64,000 bases of DNA. It comes from Billgrantia montanilacus (GTDB lineage: Bacteria > Pseudomonadota > Gammaproteobacteria > Pseudomonadales > Halomonadaceae). The DNA lies in contig NZ_QPII01000007.1 of NCBI RefSeq assembly GCF_003336675.1, positions 1 to 64,000 of the forward strand. Reading direction: 5' to 3'. Positions 1-8,874 of the stretch are shown piece by piece. The position numbers were made by a program, and so were the translations under genes. Within the stretch, counting starts at the first letter, position 1. Each line of letters starts with the position of its first letter. Under the pieces are notes generated by a model. The model did no database searches, was not told the origin of the DNA, and saw only the letters and a program-made list of their open reading frames with translations.

Positions 1-79
1 CCGAACTCAGCAGTGAAACCGCTCAGCGCCGATGGTAGTGTGGGGTCTCCCCATGCGAGAGTAGGTCATCGTCAGGCAT
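1..79 (+). rRNA. rrf: 5S ribosomal RNA, 3' part
   Basis: The first 79 bases match the 3' two thirds of bacterial 5S rRNA: the conserved CCGAACTCAG start of the internal loop region, GCGCCGATGGTAGTGTGGGG, the loop and return strand TCCCCATGCGAGAGTAGG, and the terminal CAGGCAT. The 5' part lies outside the window, so an rRNA operon ends here. The end at 79 is by analogy with the E. coli 3' end and could shift by a base or two. Confidence 0.93.
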
Positions 80-86
80 TTATCCC

Positions 87-120
87 AAAACCCCAGCTTC
101 CAAAGAGGCTGGGGTTTTTT
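87..120 (+). terminator. Rho-independent terminator of the rRNA operon
   Basis: AAAACCCCAGC (87-97) pairs with GCTGGGGTTTT (108-118), with a ten-base loop and a run of six T. It lies a few bases behind the 5S gene and is a strong intrinsic terminator for the operon. Confidence 0.92.
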
Positions 121-168
121 CATGCGCCCTGGAAAAAGGCGCAGTAATGTTTATGGAACGGAGACACC

Positions 169-363
169 ATGAGCAAAATGATGATGCGTAAGCTTGCGAT
201 GCTGTTGCTTGTCGGAATGACGGCTGGAGGCCTGTTGGGTTGCGAGAATGATGCGGGCCCTGCCGAAGAAACGGGCAAGAACATTGACGATGCCATGGAG
301 GAGGCCGGGGAAAGCATCAAGGAGGTGGGCGACAGTATCCAGGAAGAGGCCGAAAGGGACTGA
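169..363 (+). CDS. small acidic lipoprotein, function unknown
   Basis: This 64-residue protein starts with a lipoprotein signal: basic start, hydrophobic core, then the lipobox L-L-G-C with the lipidated Cys at residue 25. The mature part of about 40 residues is very acidic and predicted helical, with repeated motifs such as AGESIKEVGDSI. CGGAGA lies just before the ATG at a good distance. It resembles small entericidin-like or stress-induced lipoproteins in size and plan, but I cannot assign a family. It stands alone between the rRNA terminator and a chemoreceptor gene. Confidence 0.75.
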   Translation: MSKMMMRKLAMLLLVGMTAGGLLGCENDAGPAEETGKNIDDAMEEAGESIKEVGDSIQEEAERD

Positions 364-436
364 AGTCTCGTTGTGACCGAGCGAAAGCACCGCTGCAAGG
401 GCTACATTTTTCTCCCGTGCTGCCGATGTACTTATA

Positions 437-452
437 TTGACCATGTGGTCAA
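437..452. promoter_or_regulatory. perfect 16-bp palindrome upstream of the chemoreceptor gene
   Basis: TTGACCA (437-443), TG, TGGTCAA (446-452) form a perfect inverted repeat 43 bases before the chemoreceptor ATG. The size and symmetry suit a dimeric regulator; TTGACC could also serve as a -35 element. The binding protein is unknown. Confidence 0.45.
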
Positions 453-494
453 TAGTGGGCAGGTCCATCCCGAATGGGCTCGGGAGAAAATAGA

Positions 495-2411
495 ATGAAA
501 AACCTGACGATTTCCCAGAAGCTGATGTTCTGTATCAGCCTCACGATGATAGTGATCGTCGGCGGGGCGACTGCCGTACAGTATCGCCTGTTCAGTGGGC
601 TGGTGACGGAGCGTGTCACAACGGCAGAGCTCCCGGCCACCTTGGAAAGCATTCGCAATGATATCAATGCAACTCTGACGGAGCCGATCACCCTGTCGCG
701 TAGCATGGCGACCAACCCATACTTGCATGCCTGGCTCGATGAGGGTGAGCCCGACCAGGGAACTGAGCGAGCCGTAGACTATTTTCAGGATATTCAGCAC
801 CGCACCGGCGCCAGCATCGTCTTCTATGTATCGGCGCTCAGTGGAAACTATTACACGGCAGAGGGCCTCGAGCGTACGCTTAGCCGAGAGCAGGACACCT
901 GGTTCTATAGGCTGGTCGATGATGCCGAGGGCGACGCCTACGGACTGAATATCGATTTCGAAGGCGAAGAGCTTCAAGTATTCATCAATTACGTCATTGA
1001 GCGGGAGGGTGAGCGAGTCGGCATCGCTGGGGTCGGCTATACCCTGGCGGGAATGGCCGAGGCGATCCGCAGCTATCGGCTCGGCGAGAGTGGCCTGGTA
1101 TTCCTGACTAGCAGCGAGGGTATTATCAACCTTCATCCCGATGGCGCATCGATGGTCGGGGAGTCCGTCCTGTCGCTTCCCGGCTGGGAAGGCGTGGCCG
1201 CTGAGTTGCTTGCCGATACGGGCTATCGTTCGGGTATGGCACAGGACGCCAATGGTTCGGATCAACTGGTAGCCGCCATTGATGTGCCGGGCACCGATTG
1301 GATCGCTTTTGCCCAGATTCCTGAAAATGAACTCTTTGCGGATCTCAACAGGGCTGTGGGGGTGGTGATACTGGCCGTCGCTGCAATCCTGCTCGCCAGC
1401 CTCGTGGTGATAGGCGTATTGCTGCGCACCCTATTTCGCCCCTTCCGGCGAACCGCGGATGCCATGCGAGAAATTGCCGAGGGGGATGGGGACCTGACGC
1501 AGAGGCTACGCGTTCGGGGCAGGGACGAAAGCACCGAGCTGGCAACTCAGTTCAACGCCTTCGCGGACAAGGTTCATGATGTGCTCTTTCACGTACGAGT
1601 CAGTAGTGAAGCGGTTCGCGTTGCGGCCATGGAGATCGCAAGCGGAGGGCGCGACATGTCACAGCGCACCGATAATGCCGCTTCCAGCTTGCAGCAGACC
1701 TCGGCCTCCATGGAGGAGATCACCAGTACGGTAGAAAACACCACGGCTTCCTCGCGGGAAGCCAGCAGCTTGTCGCAGACTGCCGCACAGCTTGCTCAGC
1801 GTACCGGAGACACCGTGGGCCAGGTGGTGACCACCATGGGTGAGATCCAGAGTTCTTCTCAGCAGATTGCCGATATCGTCAAGGTCATCGACAGCATTGC
1901 TTTCCAGACCAATCTGCTGGCATTGAATGCCTCTGTCGAAGCGGCACGAGCCGGCGAGAATGGGCGCGGATTTGCCGTGGTTGCAGGTGAGGTTAGACAG
2001 CTGGCGACGCGCAGCGCGGAGGCCTCGCGGGACATTCGTCAGCTGATCGAGGCCTCTGGTAAGAAGGTGGAGGGCGGTACCAGGCTAGTGCGTGAAGCCG
2101 GCGATGCCATGCAGCAGCTGGTCGATGGGGTGAATCGTGTGGCGACAATGCTGGGTGAGATCAGCCATGCGGCGAGCGAGCAGAGCGATGGTATTGGCCA
2201 GATCAATGTGGCTGTGTCCGAGCTTGACCGCATGACACAGCAGAATGCGGCCCTGGCGGAAGAGTCGACGTCAGCAGCCGACCAGTTGAGGGGGCAGGCA
2301 GATCGGCTTGCAGAAGTGGTGGCAAGCTTCAAGTTGCGCAATGAGGCGATAAGCCATGCCGGCTACCTGCAGCAGCACAATCGAGTCGAGGCCACGAACG
2401 AGGAGACGTGA
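495..2411 (+). CDS. methyl-accepting chemotaxis protein
   Basis: A transmembrane chemoreceptor of 638 residues. TM1 is near residues 10-29 and is followed by a periplasmic sensor region of about 250 residues. TM2 is near 284-308, followed by HAMP and then the long coiled-coil signalling domain. The conserved hairpin tip is clear ([18 protein letters not shown], then [14 protein letters not shown], about residues 470-500); it binds CheA/CheW. No C-terminal NWETF-type CheR/CheB tether is present. ATG 495 is preferred over an in-frame ATG at 474 because GGAG at 482-485 is well placed for it. The ligand cannot be told from sequence; the sensor region looks Cache-like. It is monocistronic and ends at a terminator hairpin. 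Confidence 0.93.
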   Translation: MKNLTISQKLMFCISLTMIVIVGGATAVQYRLFSGLVTERVTTAELPATLESIRNDINATLTEPITLSRSMATNPYLHAWLDEGEPDQGTERAVDYFQDIQHRTGASIVFYVSALSGNYYTAEGLERTLSREQDTWFYRLVDDAEGDAYGLNIDFEGEELQVFINYVIEREGERVGIAGVGYTLAGMAEAIRSYRLGESGLVFLTSSEGIINLHPDGASMVGESVLSLPGWEGVAAELLADTGYRSGMAQDANGSDQLVAAIDVPGTDWIAFAQIPENELFADLNRAVGVVILAVAAILLASLVVIGVLLRTLFRPFRRTADAMREIAEGDGDLTQRLRVRGRDESTELATQFNAFADKVHDVLFHVRVSSEAVRVAAMEIASGGRDMSQRTDNAASSLQQTSASMEEITSTVENTTASSREASSLSQTAAQLAQRTGDTVGQVVTTMGEIQSSSQQIADIVKVIDSIAFQTNLLALNASVEAARAGENGRGFAVVAGEVRQLATRSAEASRDIRQLIEASGKKVEGGTRLVREAGDAMQQLVDGVNRVATMLGEISHAASEQSDGIGQINVAVSELDRMTQQNAALAEESTSAADQLRGQADRLAEVVASFKLRNEAISHAGYLQQHNRVEATNEET

Positions 2412-2416
2412 AGCCC

Positions 2417-2444
2417 GCCGCCCGTCAACCAAGTGACGGGCGGC
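2417..2444. terminator. hairpin between convergent genes
   Basis: GCCGCCCGTCA and TGACGGGCGGC form an 11-bp stem with a six-base loop just after the chemoreceptor stop codon. It lies between convergent genes and probably serves both. There is no long T run, so termination strength is uncertain. Confidence 0.65.
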
Positions 2445-2462
2445 CCTGTACGCTGATTGGGT

Positions 2463-3284
2463 TCACGCCTGATTGGCACCGTTCTGTTCGATGCCCTGGA
2501 GGTACCAGGGCTCGCCCTCACGCAACGCTCGGGTCAGATGCCAGGTCTCGTTGAATTCGACCGGCTCGCCGTTCTCTTCGAGCACGCCATGGAAGAGCAC
2601 GGTGGCTTCGGCCTGCGGGCCAAGCTCGCGGACGTCACCGAGCTCAACGAAGAGGCGCGCGATTTCCGTCCGATTGTTGGCCGGATGTTTGCTCCGCTCC
2701 TCGCGTAGCAGGTTGTAGAGCTCGGGGGTGACGTACTCCTGAATGCCGGCGAAGTCGTTGTTGTCCCAGGCGCGCTGGAGCGTCATGAAGTGCTCCTTCG
2801 CCCCGTTCAGGAACTGCTCCCTGTCGAACCAGGCCGGCACGCTTCCGAAGTCACCTCCCAGGGTCGCATTGGAAGCCGGCTGAAAAGCCTGGGTCGGTGC
2901 TTCCGACGCCTGATAGGGTGCCGGTGATCCGCTTGCGCCTGCGGTGCGTTGCCGAGCCAGCAGGCGGAACAGCAGGAAGCCGAGTCCGGCGATCAGCAGG
3001 ATATCCATCAGACGCAGCTCATCGAAGGCGCCACCGAAGAACAGGGCCGCGAGCAGCCCGCCTGCCAGCATGCCCCCCAACATGCCTGGCATGCGAGAGC
3101 CGGCCTGATTCGGTTGAGCCTGTCGTGTGGGTGCCGCCTGGTTAGGGGCGGTTGCCGGTCGATCCGCCGAACGGGAGAAGCTGCCGACATTGCCTCCGCC
3201 GCCCATGCGGCGAGCTTCGGCGTAGTCCGCAGCCAGGGTGAAACCGAGAATGCCGACTACAAGCATGACAAGAAGGTGACGCAT
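2463..3284 (-). CDS. Tim44-like domain protein
   Basis: A 273-residue protein with an N-terminal signal or anchor (about residues 1-23), a Gly/Pro/Gln-rich linker, two hydrophobic stretches around residues 70-110, and a C-terminal region of about 120 residues with the Tim44/TimA pattern (FDREQFLNGAKEHFMTLQRAWDNND, then a YVTPELY motif). Bacterial members are uncharacterised membrane-associated proteins. I chose MRHLLVML (3284) because it begins a clean signal sequence; an upstream in-frame ATG at 3326 would add 14 polar residues before it. Convergent with the chemoreceptor. Confidence 0.85.
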   Translation of the reverse strand: MRHLLVMLVVGILGFTLAADYAEARRMGGGGNVGSFSRSADRPATAPNQAAPTRQAQPNQAGSRMPGMLGGMLAGGLLAALFFGGAFDELRLMDILLIAGLGFLLFRLLARQRTAGASGSPAPYQASEAPTQAFQPASNATLGGDFGSVPAWFDREQFLNGAKEHFMTLQRAWDNNDFAGIQEYVTPELYNLLREERSKHPANNRTEIARLFVELGDVRELGPQAEATVLFHGVLEENGEPVEFNETWHLTRALREGEPWYLQGIEQNGANQA

Positions 3285-3392
3285 GGAAGGGGCCTCGCTG
3301 AACGGGGACTGAAAGAATGGGTTCAAGAGATGCCATTCTAACGGCTATGCTGATGGACGTAATCGAGAAATGACGAGGCAAGAGGAGCGCTC

Positions 3393-3968
3393 ATGCGCCT
3401 GAAACGTGAAGAGAGCCTGCTGTTGATCGTCGACCTTCAGGCGGGGTTGCTGCCGGTGGTCGATGGTGGCGAGCAGGCCGTCGCCGAAGCGACCTGGTTG
3501 GGCGGCATCGCCGAGGCGTTGGCGGTTCCTGTTTGGATCACCGAGCAGTATCCGGAAGGGCTGGGAGGTAGCGAGCCCAGCCTGGTTGAGGCGCTGCGTG
3601 GTCATCGGCTGTGGAAGAAGGTGCACTTCAATGCCCACGCCGAGCCGGACTTTGCCGCCGCCCTGGCCGAGAGCGGCAGGCGGCAAGTCGTGCTCTGTGG
3701 CTCCGAGGCGCACATCTGCGTCATGCAAACGGGGCTTGGCTTGCTGGAAGCGGGCTACGAGGTGTATTGGCTGAGCGAAGCCTCGGTGAGTCGGCGTGCG
3801 GCGGAGGCGCAGCTGGCACGGGAGCGAATGGTGCGCTGTGGGGCGGTGCCGGTCAGTGCTGACATGGTGGCCTATGAATGGCTGCACCGCTGCGACGGTG
3901 AACGCTTCAAGGACGTCCATCGTCGCTTTCTCAAGCCCCGCTCTGCACGGCCGCTGCGTTTTTTCTAG
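3393..3968 (+). CDS. isochorismatase-family cysteine hydrolase
   Basis: A 191-residue single-domain protein of the isochorismatase/nicotinamidase superfamily. The catalytic triad is visible: Asp14 in LLIVDLQ, Lys75 or Lys76 in WKKVHF, and Cys109 in SEAHICVMQT. The length fits the YcaC-like small hydrolase group. These enzymes hydrolyse amides or vinyl ethers; the substrate cannot be told. It is divergent from the Tim44-like gene and convergent with yaaA, with 15 bases between the stops. Confidence 0.88.
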   Translation: MRLKREESLLLIVDLQAGLLPVVDGGEQAVAEATWLGGIAEALAVPVWITEQYPEGLGGSEPSLVEALRGHRLWKKVHFNAHAEPDFAAALAESGRRQVVLCGSEAHICVMQTGLGLLEAGYEVYWLSEASVSRRAAEAQLARERMVRCGAVPVSADMVAYEWLHRCDGERFKDVHRRFLKPRSARPLRFF

Positions 3969-3983
3969 GCGCTATCTGAAAAG

Positions 3984-4775
3984 TCAGCGAGCTGCCTGGC
4001 TCTGGTCCTCACGGCGCGTGAAGACCCATGTATCGCCTTCCGACATGGCCGCATTGAAGCCATATCCCGCCACATCGAAATCCTTGAGACCATCAGGGTC
4101 GTCCAGCCGCTGGCGGATCATCCATGCCGCCATGAGGCCGCGTGCCTTCTTGGCATAAAAGCTGATGATCTTGTAGGAGCCGTTCTTCTCGTCCTTGAAT
4201 ACCGGGGTGATGACCCGGGCATCAAGCCGTTTGGTATCGATCGCCTTGAAGTATTCGTTGGATGCCAGGTTGACCAGCACCGGCGAGCCGCTTTCTGCCA
4301 CCGCCCGATCCAGTGCCGGGGTCAGGGTTTCCCTCCAGAAGGCATAGAGGTCCTTGCCGGCGGAATTGGGCAGGCGGGTGCCCATTTCCAGCCGGTAGGG
4401 CTGGATCAGGTCCAGGGGGCGCAGCAGGCCATAAAGCCCGGAGAGGATGCGCAGGTGCTCCTGGGCGAAGGCGTTGTCGTCATCGGTGAAGGTGTTGGCC
4501 TCGAGGCCGACGTAGACATCGCCCTGGAAGGCCTGGGCGGCAGGCTTGGCGTTACTCGGCGTGAACGGCGTCTGCCACTCGGCAAAGCGTGCCGCATTGA
4601 GCCCTGCCAGCTTGTCGCTGATACCCATCAGTTCGCTGAGCCGCCGAGGTGAATAGTCGTGCAGAATGTCGATCAGTTCACGGCTGCGGTCGAGGAAATC
4701 CGGCTGCGAAAAGCTGGACGTCGTGGCCGGGGACTCGAAGTCCAGCGTCTTGGCGGGTGATATCACGCTCAGCAT
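3984..4775 (-). CDS. yaaA: peroxide stress protein YaaA
   Basis: 263 residues, close to E. coli YaaA (258). The start [16 protein letters not shown] and the block [12 protein letters not shown] followed by [14 protein letters not shown] are hallmarks of the DUF328/UPF0246 family. In E. coli YaaA limits intracellular free iron during peroxide stress and binds DNA. A hairpin lies at 4841-4866, between this gene and the upstream tas-like gene, so it may be transcribed separately. Confidence 0.94.
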   Translation of the reverse strand: MLSVISPAKTLDFESPATTSSFSQPDFLDRSRELIDILHDYSPRRLSELMGISDKLAGLNAARFAEWQTPFTPSNAKPAAQAFQGDVYVGLEANTFTDDDNAFAQEHLRILSGLYGLLRPLDLIQPYRLEMGTRLPNSAGKDLYAFWRETLTPALDRAVAESGSPVLVNLASNEYFKAIDTKRLDARVITPVFKDEKNGSYKIISFYAKKARGLMAAWMIRQRLDDPDGLKDFDVAGYGFNAAMSEGDTWVFTRREDQSQAAR

Positions 4776-4840
4776 ATGGCACTCCTGTACCGGTAAGGTA
4801 GGTCTCGAGATGTGCCGAGTATATCAAGGGCGAAGAGAGG

Positions 4841-4866
4841 GCGGGGCTATCGAGCCGATAGCCCGC
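4841..4866 (-). terminator. terminator-like hairpin downstream of tas
   Basis: GCGGGGCTATCG and CGATAGCCCGC pair with one bulged base and a three-base loop, 59 bases after the tas stop codon on the minus strand. The following minus-strand bases are pyrimidine-rich but not a clean T run. Confidence 0.5.
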
Positions 4867-4924
4867 CACCCCCGCACGACGTCGCGTTCGTGCAGGGGTG
4901 GCGCACTGGTTCAGGAGCAGGTTC

Positions 4925-5956
4925 TCAGGGGCAGGGGTTGGGCAGGCGCCGATGTACCTCTTCGATGTCATCCAGAACATCCTGCTCGAGCTTCATGGAC
5001 TCGCTCGCCAGATTGTCCTCGAGCTGGTCCATGGTCGTGGCGCCGATGATGTTGCTGGTCAGGAAGCTGCGCGAATTGACGAAGGCCAGCGCCATCTGTG
5101 CGGGGTTCAGGCCATGCTCGTGAGCGATGTCGACATAGGCCCGGGTGGCGTCCTCTGCCTGGGGAGAGGTGTAGCGCTGGAAGCGCTCGTAGAGAGTTAG
5201 CCGTGCCCTCGCCGGGCGCGCCCCATCAAGGTACTTGCCGGAGAGCACGCCGAAGCCTAGCGGCGAGTAGGCCAGCAGGCCGACGTTCTCGCGATGGGCG
5301 ATTTCGGCGAGGCCGACCTCGAAGGTGCGATTGAGCAGGTTATAGGGATTCTGGACCGAAGCGACACGTGGGAGGTCGAGTCTCTCGGCCAGGTTCAGTG
5401 CATGCATGACGCCCCAGGGCGTTTCGTTGGAGAGGCCGATGGCGCGCACCTTGCCCGCATCCACCAGTTCCTTAAGGGTACCGAGGGTCTCCTCCAAGGC
5501 AATGGCATCCTCTTCGTCGTCATGCTCATAGCCTAGTTTGCCGAAGAAGTTGGTACGCCTGTCGGGCCAGTGCAGCTGGTAGAGGTCGACGTAGTCGGTC
5601 TGGAGTCGCGACAGGCTGGTATCGATGGCCTGGAGGATCTGTTGGCGGGTTAGTCGTGAGCCGCCCCGAAGGTGGTCCATTCCCGGGCCGGTAACCTTGG
5701 TGGCAACGATGACATCGTCACGGCTCTCGCGTCGTTTGAGCCAGCTGCCGATATAGGCTTCGGTGCGCCCCTGGGTCTCGGCCTTGGGCGGTACCGGATA
5801 CATCTCGGCGGTATCGATGAAGTTGATGCCGAAGGCGACGGCGCGGTCGAGCTGCTCATGGGCCTCACTTTCACTGTTCTGTTCGCCAAAGGTCATGGTG
5901 CCCAGGCACAGGCGGCTGACCTCGATGCCCGTGTTGCCTAGCTGTCGCGTCTGCAT
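4925..5956 (-). CDS. tas: NADP(H)-dependent aldo/keto reductase, Tas type
   Basis: A TIM-barrel aldo/keto reductase of 343 residues (E. coli Tas has 346). Similarity to Tas is strong throughout, including LCLGTMTFGEQNSE at the start and LLAYSPLGFGVLSGKYL and NIIGATTMDQL later. The catalytic tetrad is visible at Asp48, Tyr53, Lys87 and His129. The natural substrate is unclear. ATG 5956 is preferred; a second ATG immediately upstream (5959) would add one Met. The neighbours do not suggest an operon. Confidence 0.92.
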   Translation of the reverse strand: MQTRQLGNTGIEVSRLCLGTMTFGEQNSESEAHEQLDRAVAFGINFIDTAEMYPVPPKAETQGRTEAYIGSWLKRRESRDDVIVATKVTGPGMDHLRGGSRLTRQQILQAIDTSLSRLQTDYVDLYQLHWPDRRTNFFGKLGYEHDDEEDAIALEETLGTLKELVDAGKVRAIGLSNETPWGVMHALNLAERLDLPRVASVQNPYNLLNRTFEVGLAEIAHRENVGLLAYSPLGFGVLSGKYLDGARPARARLTLYERFQRYTSPQAEDATRAYVDIAHEHGLNPAQMALAFVNSRSFLTSNIIGATTMDQLEDNLASESMKLEQDVLDDIEEVHRRLPNPCP

Positions 5957-6181
5957 CACTGCTCCTGTCGCGGTTTCGTCCGGTATCGAATGCCATGCTA
6001 GCCGAGGCCTCTCAAGGCAGCAAATGGCAGGGGTTGAGTCGCCGGCAGGGCGGGCGTATGCTGGCCACCCTCAACGGCCCCGGCGGAGTCCGGACGGCGA
6101 GCTTACGACAGGCCATGACGATGACCAGGGGATGGTGCATCTCGTCATGCTACTGACACACGCACGCAAGGTTGTTTGCCC

Positions 6182-6700
6182 ATGACGCAGGCATCGTCAC
6201 TGTTCACTCGGCTCGAGTACCGTCTAGCAGAGCAGCTGTTTCATACTAGCTGGTTGCCGCGATCCCCGCGTACCCAGCGCCTGACCATGCGCCTCTTCAA
6301 GCGTTGCGCCGATGCCGGCCATCCTGGGGCGCTCTCGCTCTATGGACATGTGCTGTTCCATCGTGGCGCCAGCCCCCAGGACAAGGCCAAGGGAGCTAGC
6401 TATGTATTGGAAGCTGCCCAGGCGGGAAATCTCAAGGCACAGTACCAGGCAGCTCGGATCCATGAGCATGGCTGCCTGCAGTACCCGAGGCGTGAGGACA
6501 GAGCCGTGACCTGGTATGCGCGCGCAGGCGAGGCGGGACACCCCCTGGCAGCGGCGCGGTTGGCCAAGGCCTATCGCCATGGCGAACTCGGGTTGACGGT
6601 GGATGCGGCTCACGCTGCTCACTGGCAGGCGCTGGCCGACCGACACGCCAGGCTGGAAGGCGCCGAGCTGGACATCCACGGTGCTCAGACACGACACTAG
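6182..6700 (+). CDS. Sel1/TPR-like repeat protein
   Basis: 172 residues. From about residue 30 on it has repeated Ala-rich helical hairpins of the Sel1-like type: AGHPGALSLYG, AAQAGNLKAQYQAARIHEHG, AGEAGHPLAAARLAKAYRHG. These build solenoids for protein contacts. There is no signal peptide, so it is probably cytoplasmic. ATG 6182 is chosen; a TTG two codons upstream would also be in frame. The partner is unknown. Confidence 0.78.
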   Translation: MTQASSLFTRLEYRLAEQLFHTSWLPRSPRTQRLTMRLFKRCADAGHPGALSLYGHVLFHRGASPQDKAKGASYVLEAAQAGNLKAQYQAARIHEHGCLQYPRREDRAVTWYARAGEAGHPLAAARLAKAYRHGELGLTVDAAHAAHWQALADRHARLEGAELDIHGAQTRH

Positions 6701-6760
6701 ACTGCCGGCCACCTGGCGACGCTGACATCGCCCGGCCCCATCACGAGGAAGCGCCCATCC

Positions 6761-7261
6761 GTGACGCTGCCCACACTGTTGGATATCGAGGCGTCCGGAT
6801 TCGGGCGCGGTAGTTACCCCATCGAAATCGGCCTGGCCAGGGCCGACGGCAGCAGCTGCGCCTTTCTCGTCCAGCCGCTGGACGAATGGACCCACTGGGA
6901 TCCCAAGGCCGAGCTGTTGCATGGCATTTCGAGGGCGCGGCTGCAGCGCGAAGGATTACCTGTCCAGCAGGTAGCGCGCTGGCTCAACGACGAACTGGGC
7001 AGCATCGGGATCGCCTATAGCGACAGCTGGGGATATGACAATACCTGGCTCTCGCTGCTCTTCCATCACGCCGGTATGCTGCCGGCCTTCCGCCTCGAGG
7101 CGCTACGCATCCTGCTCGAAGAGCGCCAGCTGGCTCTGTGGCATGCCACACGGGAAGCGCTGATCGAGGAACTGGACATCCACCGCCACCGTGCGGGTGA
7201 GGACGCCCGCCTGCTGCAGCTCACCTATCTGCGGACGAGAGAGCTGTCGAGCGAAACCTGA
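6761..7261 (+). CDS. DEDDh-family 3'-5' exonuclease (RNase T-like fold)
   Basis: 166 residues with the exonuclease superfamily motifs: Exo I as LLDIEASGFG (catalytic Asp and Glu), Exo II around SDSWGYDNTWL, and Exo III as HRAGEDARLL with the general-base His. It is short and stands alone, like orphan ExoX/RNase T-type enzymes, so DNA or RNA as substrate is undecided. The start is GTG 6761 with GAGG about 12 bases upstream. It lies 60 bases behind the Sel1 gene and may be cotranscribed. Confidence 0.82.
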   Translation: MTLPTLLDIEASGFGRGSYPIEIGLARADGSSCAFLVQPLDEWTHWDPKAELLHGISRARLQREGLPVQQVARWLNDELGSIGIAYSDSWGYDNTWLSLLFHHAGMLPAFRLEALRILLEERQLALWHATREALIEELDIHRHRAGEDARLLQLTYLRTRELSSET

Positions 7262-7319
7262 GCCAGGCTTTCCTGCTCGACTGCCGTGGCATTCATTTGC
7301 GATCTCCTCTGTGGATACG

Positions 7320-7871
7320 TCAGCCGCTGGCCAGGCGAGCTTCCAGGGCATCGAGCAGTGCGGCCGGCTCCTCGGCATCAATGAGACAGGTTCGGGTTCG
7401 AGAGTTGAGAAAGCCGTGTTCCACGGTGCTGTCCAGGAAGGCCAGCAGCGGCGAATAGAAGTCCGCCGTGTCCAGGACACCGATGGGCTTGTCGTGCAGC
7501 CCCAGGTACTGCCAAGTCCAGGCCTCGAACAGCTCCTCGAGGGTACCGATACCGCCCGGAAGCGCAATGAAGGCGTCGGCATGGGCGGCCATGCTGGCCT
7601 TGCGCTCATGCATGTTGTGGACGCGTATCAGCTGGGTCAGCCCCTCGTGGGCCTGTTCGCGTTCCACCAGATGGTCGGGCATCACCCCGATCACCTCACC
7701 ACCTTCGGCCAGCACGGTGTTGGCCAGTTCGCCCATCAGGCCGATGCGCGCACCGCCATAGACCAGCCCATGGCCGCGTGAGACCAGCTCGCGCCCCAGC
7801 GATCGGGTAGCTTCCACAAAGGCAGGGTCCCGTCCGTCGCGGGAGCCCAGGTAGACGCAAAATTTCGACAT
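7320..7871 (-). CDS. LOG family protein (nucleoside 5'-monophosphate phosphoribohydrolase type)
   Basis: 183 residues with both LOG motifs: GGARIGLMGELA and the active-site PGGIGTLEELFEAW. Family members release the base from N6-modified AMP (cytokinin activation in plants); in bacteria they are often annotated as TIGR00730 Rossmann-fold proteins or nucleosidases. Length and motifs are complete. It converges on the DEDDh exonuclease gene and has DUF501 56 bases upstream on the same strand. Confidence 0.9.
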   Translation of the reverse strand: MSKFCVYLGSRDGRDPAFVEATRSLGRELVSRGHGLVYGGARIGLMGELANTVLAEGGEVIGVMPDHLVEREQAHEGLTQLIRVHNMHERKASMAAHADAFIALPGGIGTLEELFEAWTWQYLGLHDKPIGVLDTADFYSPLLAFLDSTVEHGFLNSRTRTCLIDAEEPAALLDALEARLASG

Positions 7872-7927
7872 GCTTTTCTCCTTGGCAAGGGAGGTATCCT
7901 AGCAGTCGAGGCATGCGAAAAGGAGTG

Positions 7928-8449
7928 TCAGGGTAGACAGTCGGCAACGGCGTATTCCCGGTCCATCCACTGGCCGACGACGTTGTCGCCGCACAGGTGG
8001 TGCGCATACTGCGTATGCAGGCAGCGAACCTGGTCCCAGTTGGCGATGCCGCCGATGCCGCGCTCGCGCAGCACCGTTTCATAGCCCAGCCGGGCCACCT
8101 GTTCGCGCTGGGCCGGGGCCATGTAACGCCAGCGTGCCTCGACATAGTCCCGGTGGCTGGCATGGTAGGCGGCGAGGAAGTCGGCGTCCTCATGGAGCCG
8201 GGTTTCCAGTGCCTTGATCACGCCCCGGGCTTCGATGCGCGATATTTCGATCTTCAGGCGCTCGGAGCAGAGCCAGTAGAGGGTCGGGAAGGGCTTGCCT
8301 TCGACGATAGGGGACATGCGCAGCACCAGCGGCGTGCCTTTACCATCGGTGGCCGCCACGGCCTCGATACCCCGGGGGGCCCGCCCCAGCTGGCGGGTAA
8401 TGATCGCCAGCTGATGTTCATCAGGCGTCTGATCGGTCTGGATTACCAT
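7928..8449 (-). CDS. DUF501 family protein
   Basis: 173 residues. The body matches the DUF501 pattern: QLGRAPRGIEAVA, TLYWLCSERL, a helical middle, then GIGGIANWDQVRCLHTQYAHHL with conserved Cys and His near the C terminus. The family function is unknown. ATG 8449 gives the family start; the frame stays open upstream into the preceding gene. The 5' end overlaps the upstream gene by 29 bases, so translation is probably coupled. Confidence 0.8.
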   Translation of the reverse strand: MVIQTDQTPDEHQLAIITRQLGRAPRGIEAVAATDGKGTPLVLRMSPIVEGKPFPTLYWLCSERLKIEISRIEARGVIKALETRLHEDADFLAAYHASHRDYVEARWRYMAPAQREQVARLGYETVLRERGIGGIANWDQVRCLHTQYAHHLCGDNVVGQWMDREYAVADCLP

Positions 8450-8750
8450 CGCTTGGGTCCCGTACGAACTTGTTGGAGCGGCCCACGGCGCGGAAGAAGG
8501 TCCGATTGAGCTGCTCGGGAGAGGGCACATAGCCCACCCAGCGTCGTTCGCAGTACTCGTTGGCCCTTGCCATCAAGACGTCGTAGAGGCGATTGAACGG
8601 CGCATCATAATCGTAGGGGTCTGCTCCGAACAAGCGGATGTGGGGGTAGTCCGCGAAACGCTCCATGAAGTAGCGCTCCAGATCCTCTTCCACCGCACGG
8701 TGCTGATCGACGTTGTCGGGATCGAGCCAGAGGTTGTAGCGGATGGCCAT
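8421..8750 (-). CDS. conserved hypothetical protein, 109 residues
   Basis: I do not recognise this protein. It is charged, predicted mainly helical, and rich in Tyr, Arg and Phe (RYNLWLDPDNVDQHRAVEEDL, MERFADYPHIRLFG), with no signal or membrane segment. AGGAG lies seven bases before the ATG. It overlaps the start of the DUF501 gene by 29 bases, so the two products may work together. A four-copy 14-bp direct repeat sits 47 bases upstream. Confidence 0.72.
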   Translation of the reverse strand: MAIRYNLWLDPDNVDQHRAVEEDLERYFMERFADYPHIRLFGADPYDYDAPFNRLYDVLMARANEYCERRWVGYVPSPEQLNRTFFRAVGRSNKFVRDPSDGNPDRSDA

Positions 8751-8796
8751 GATCAGCTCCTGGCGAAATGTATGGGCCCAGGTGGGGCATGGTTTT

Positions 8797-8852
8797 GTGA
8801 CCGCAAAGCAGTAACCACAATGCGGTGACCACTATTCTGTGACTACAAGGGA
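8797..8852. repeat. four tandem degenerate 14-bp repeats
   Basis: Four head-to-tail units start at 8797, 8811, 8825 and 8839, each beginning GTGACC, GTAACC, GTGACC or GTGACT and loosely following GTGACCACAATGCN. They lie 47 bases upstream of the 109-residue protein start, in the short gap after the YbaK-type gene. Such an array could be a multi-site operator (iteron-like) or a drifting tandem duplication. Confidence 0.6.
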
Positions 8853-8874
8853 GCAGTTTTGGCTCAGGGCGATG

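Noticed and set aside
8797..8852. CRISPR array
   Set aside because: Units are contiguous 14-base degenerate repeats without spacers and no cas gene is near.
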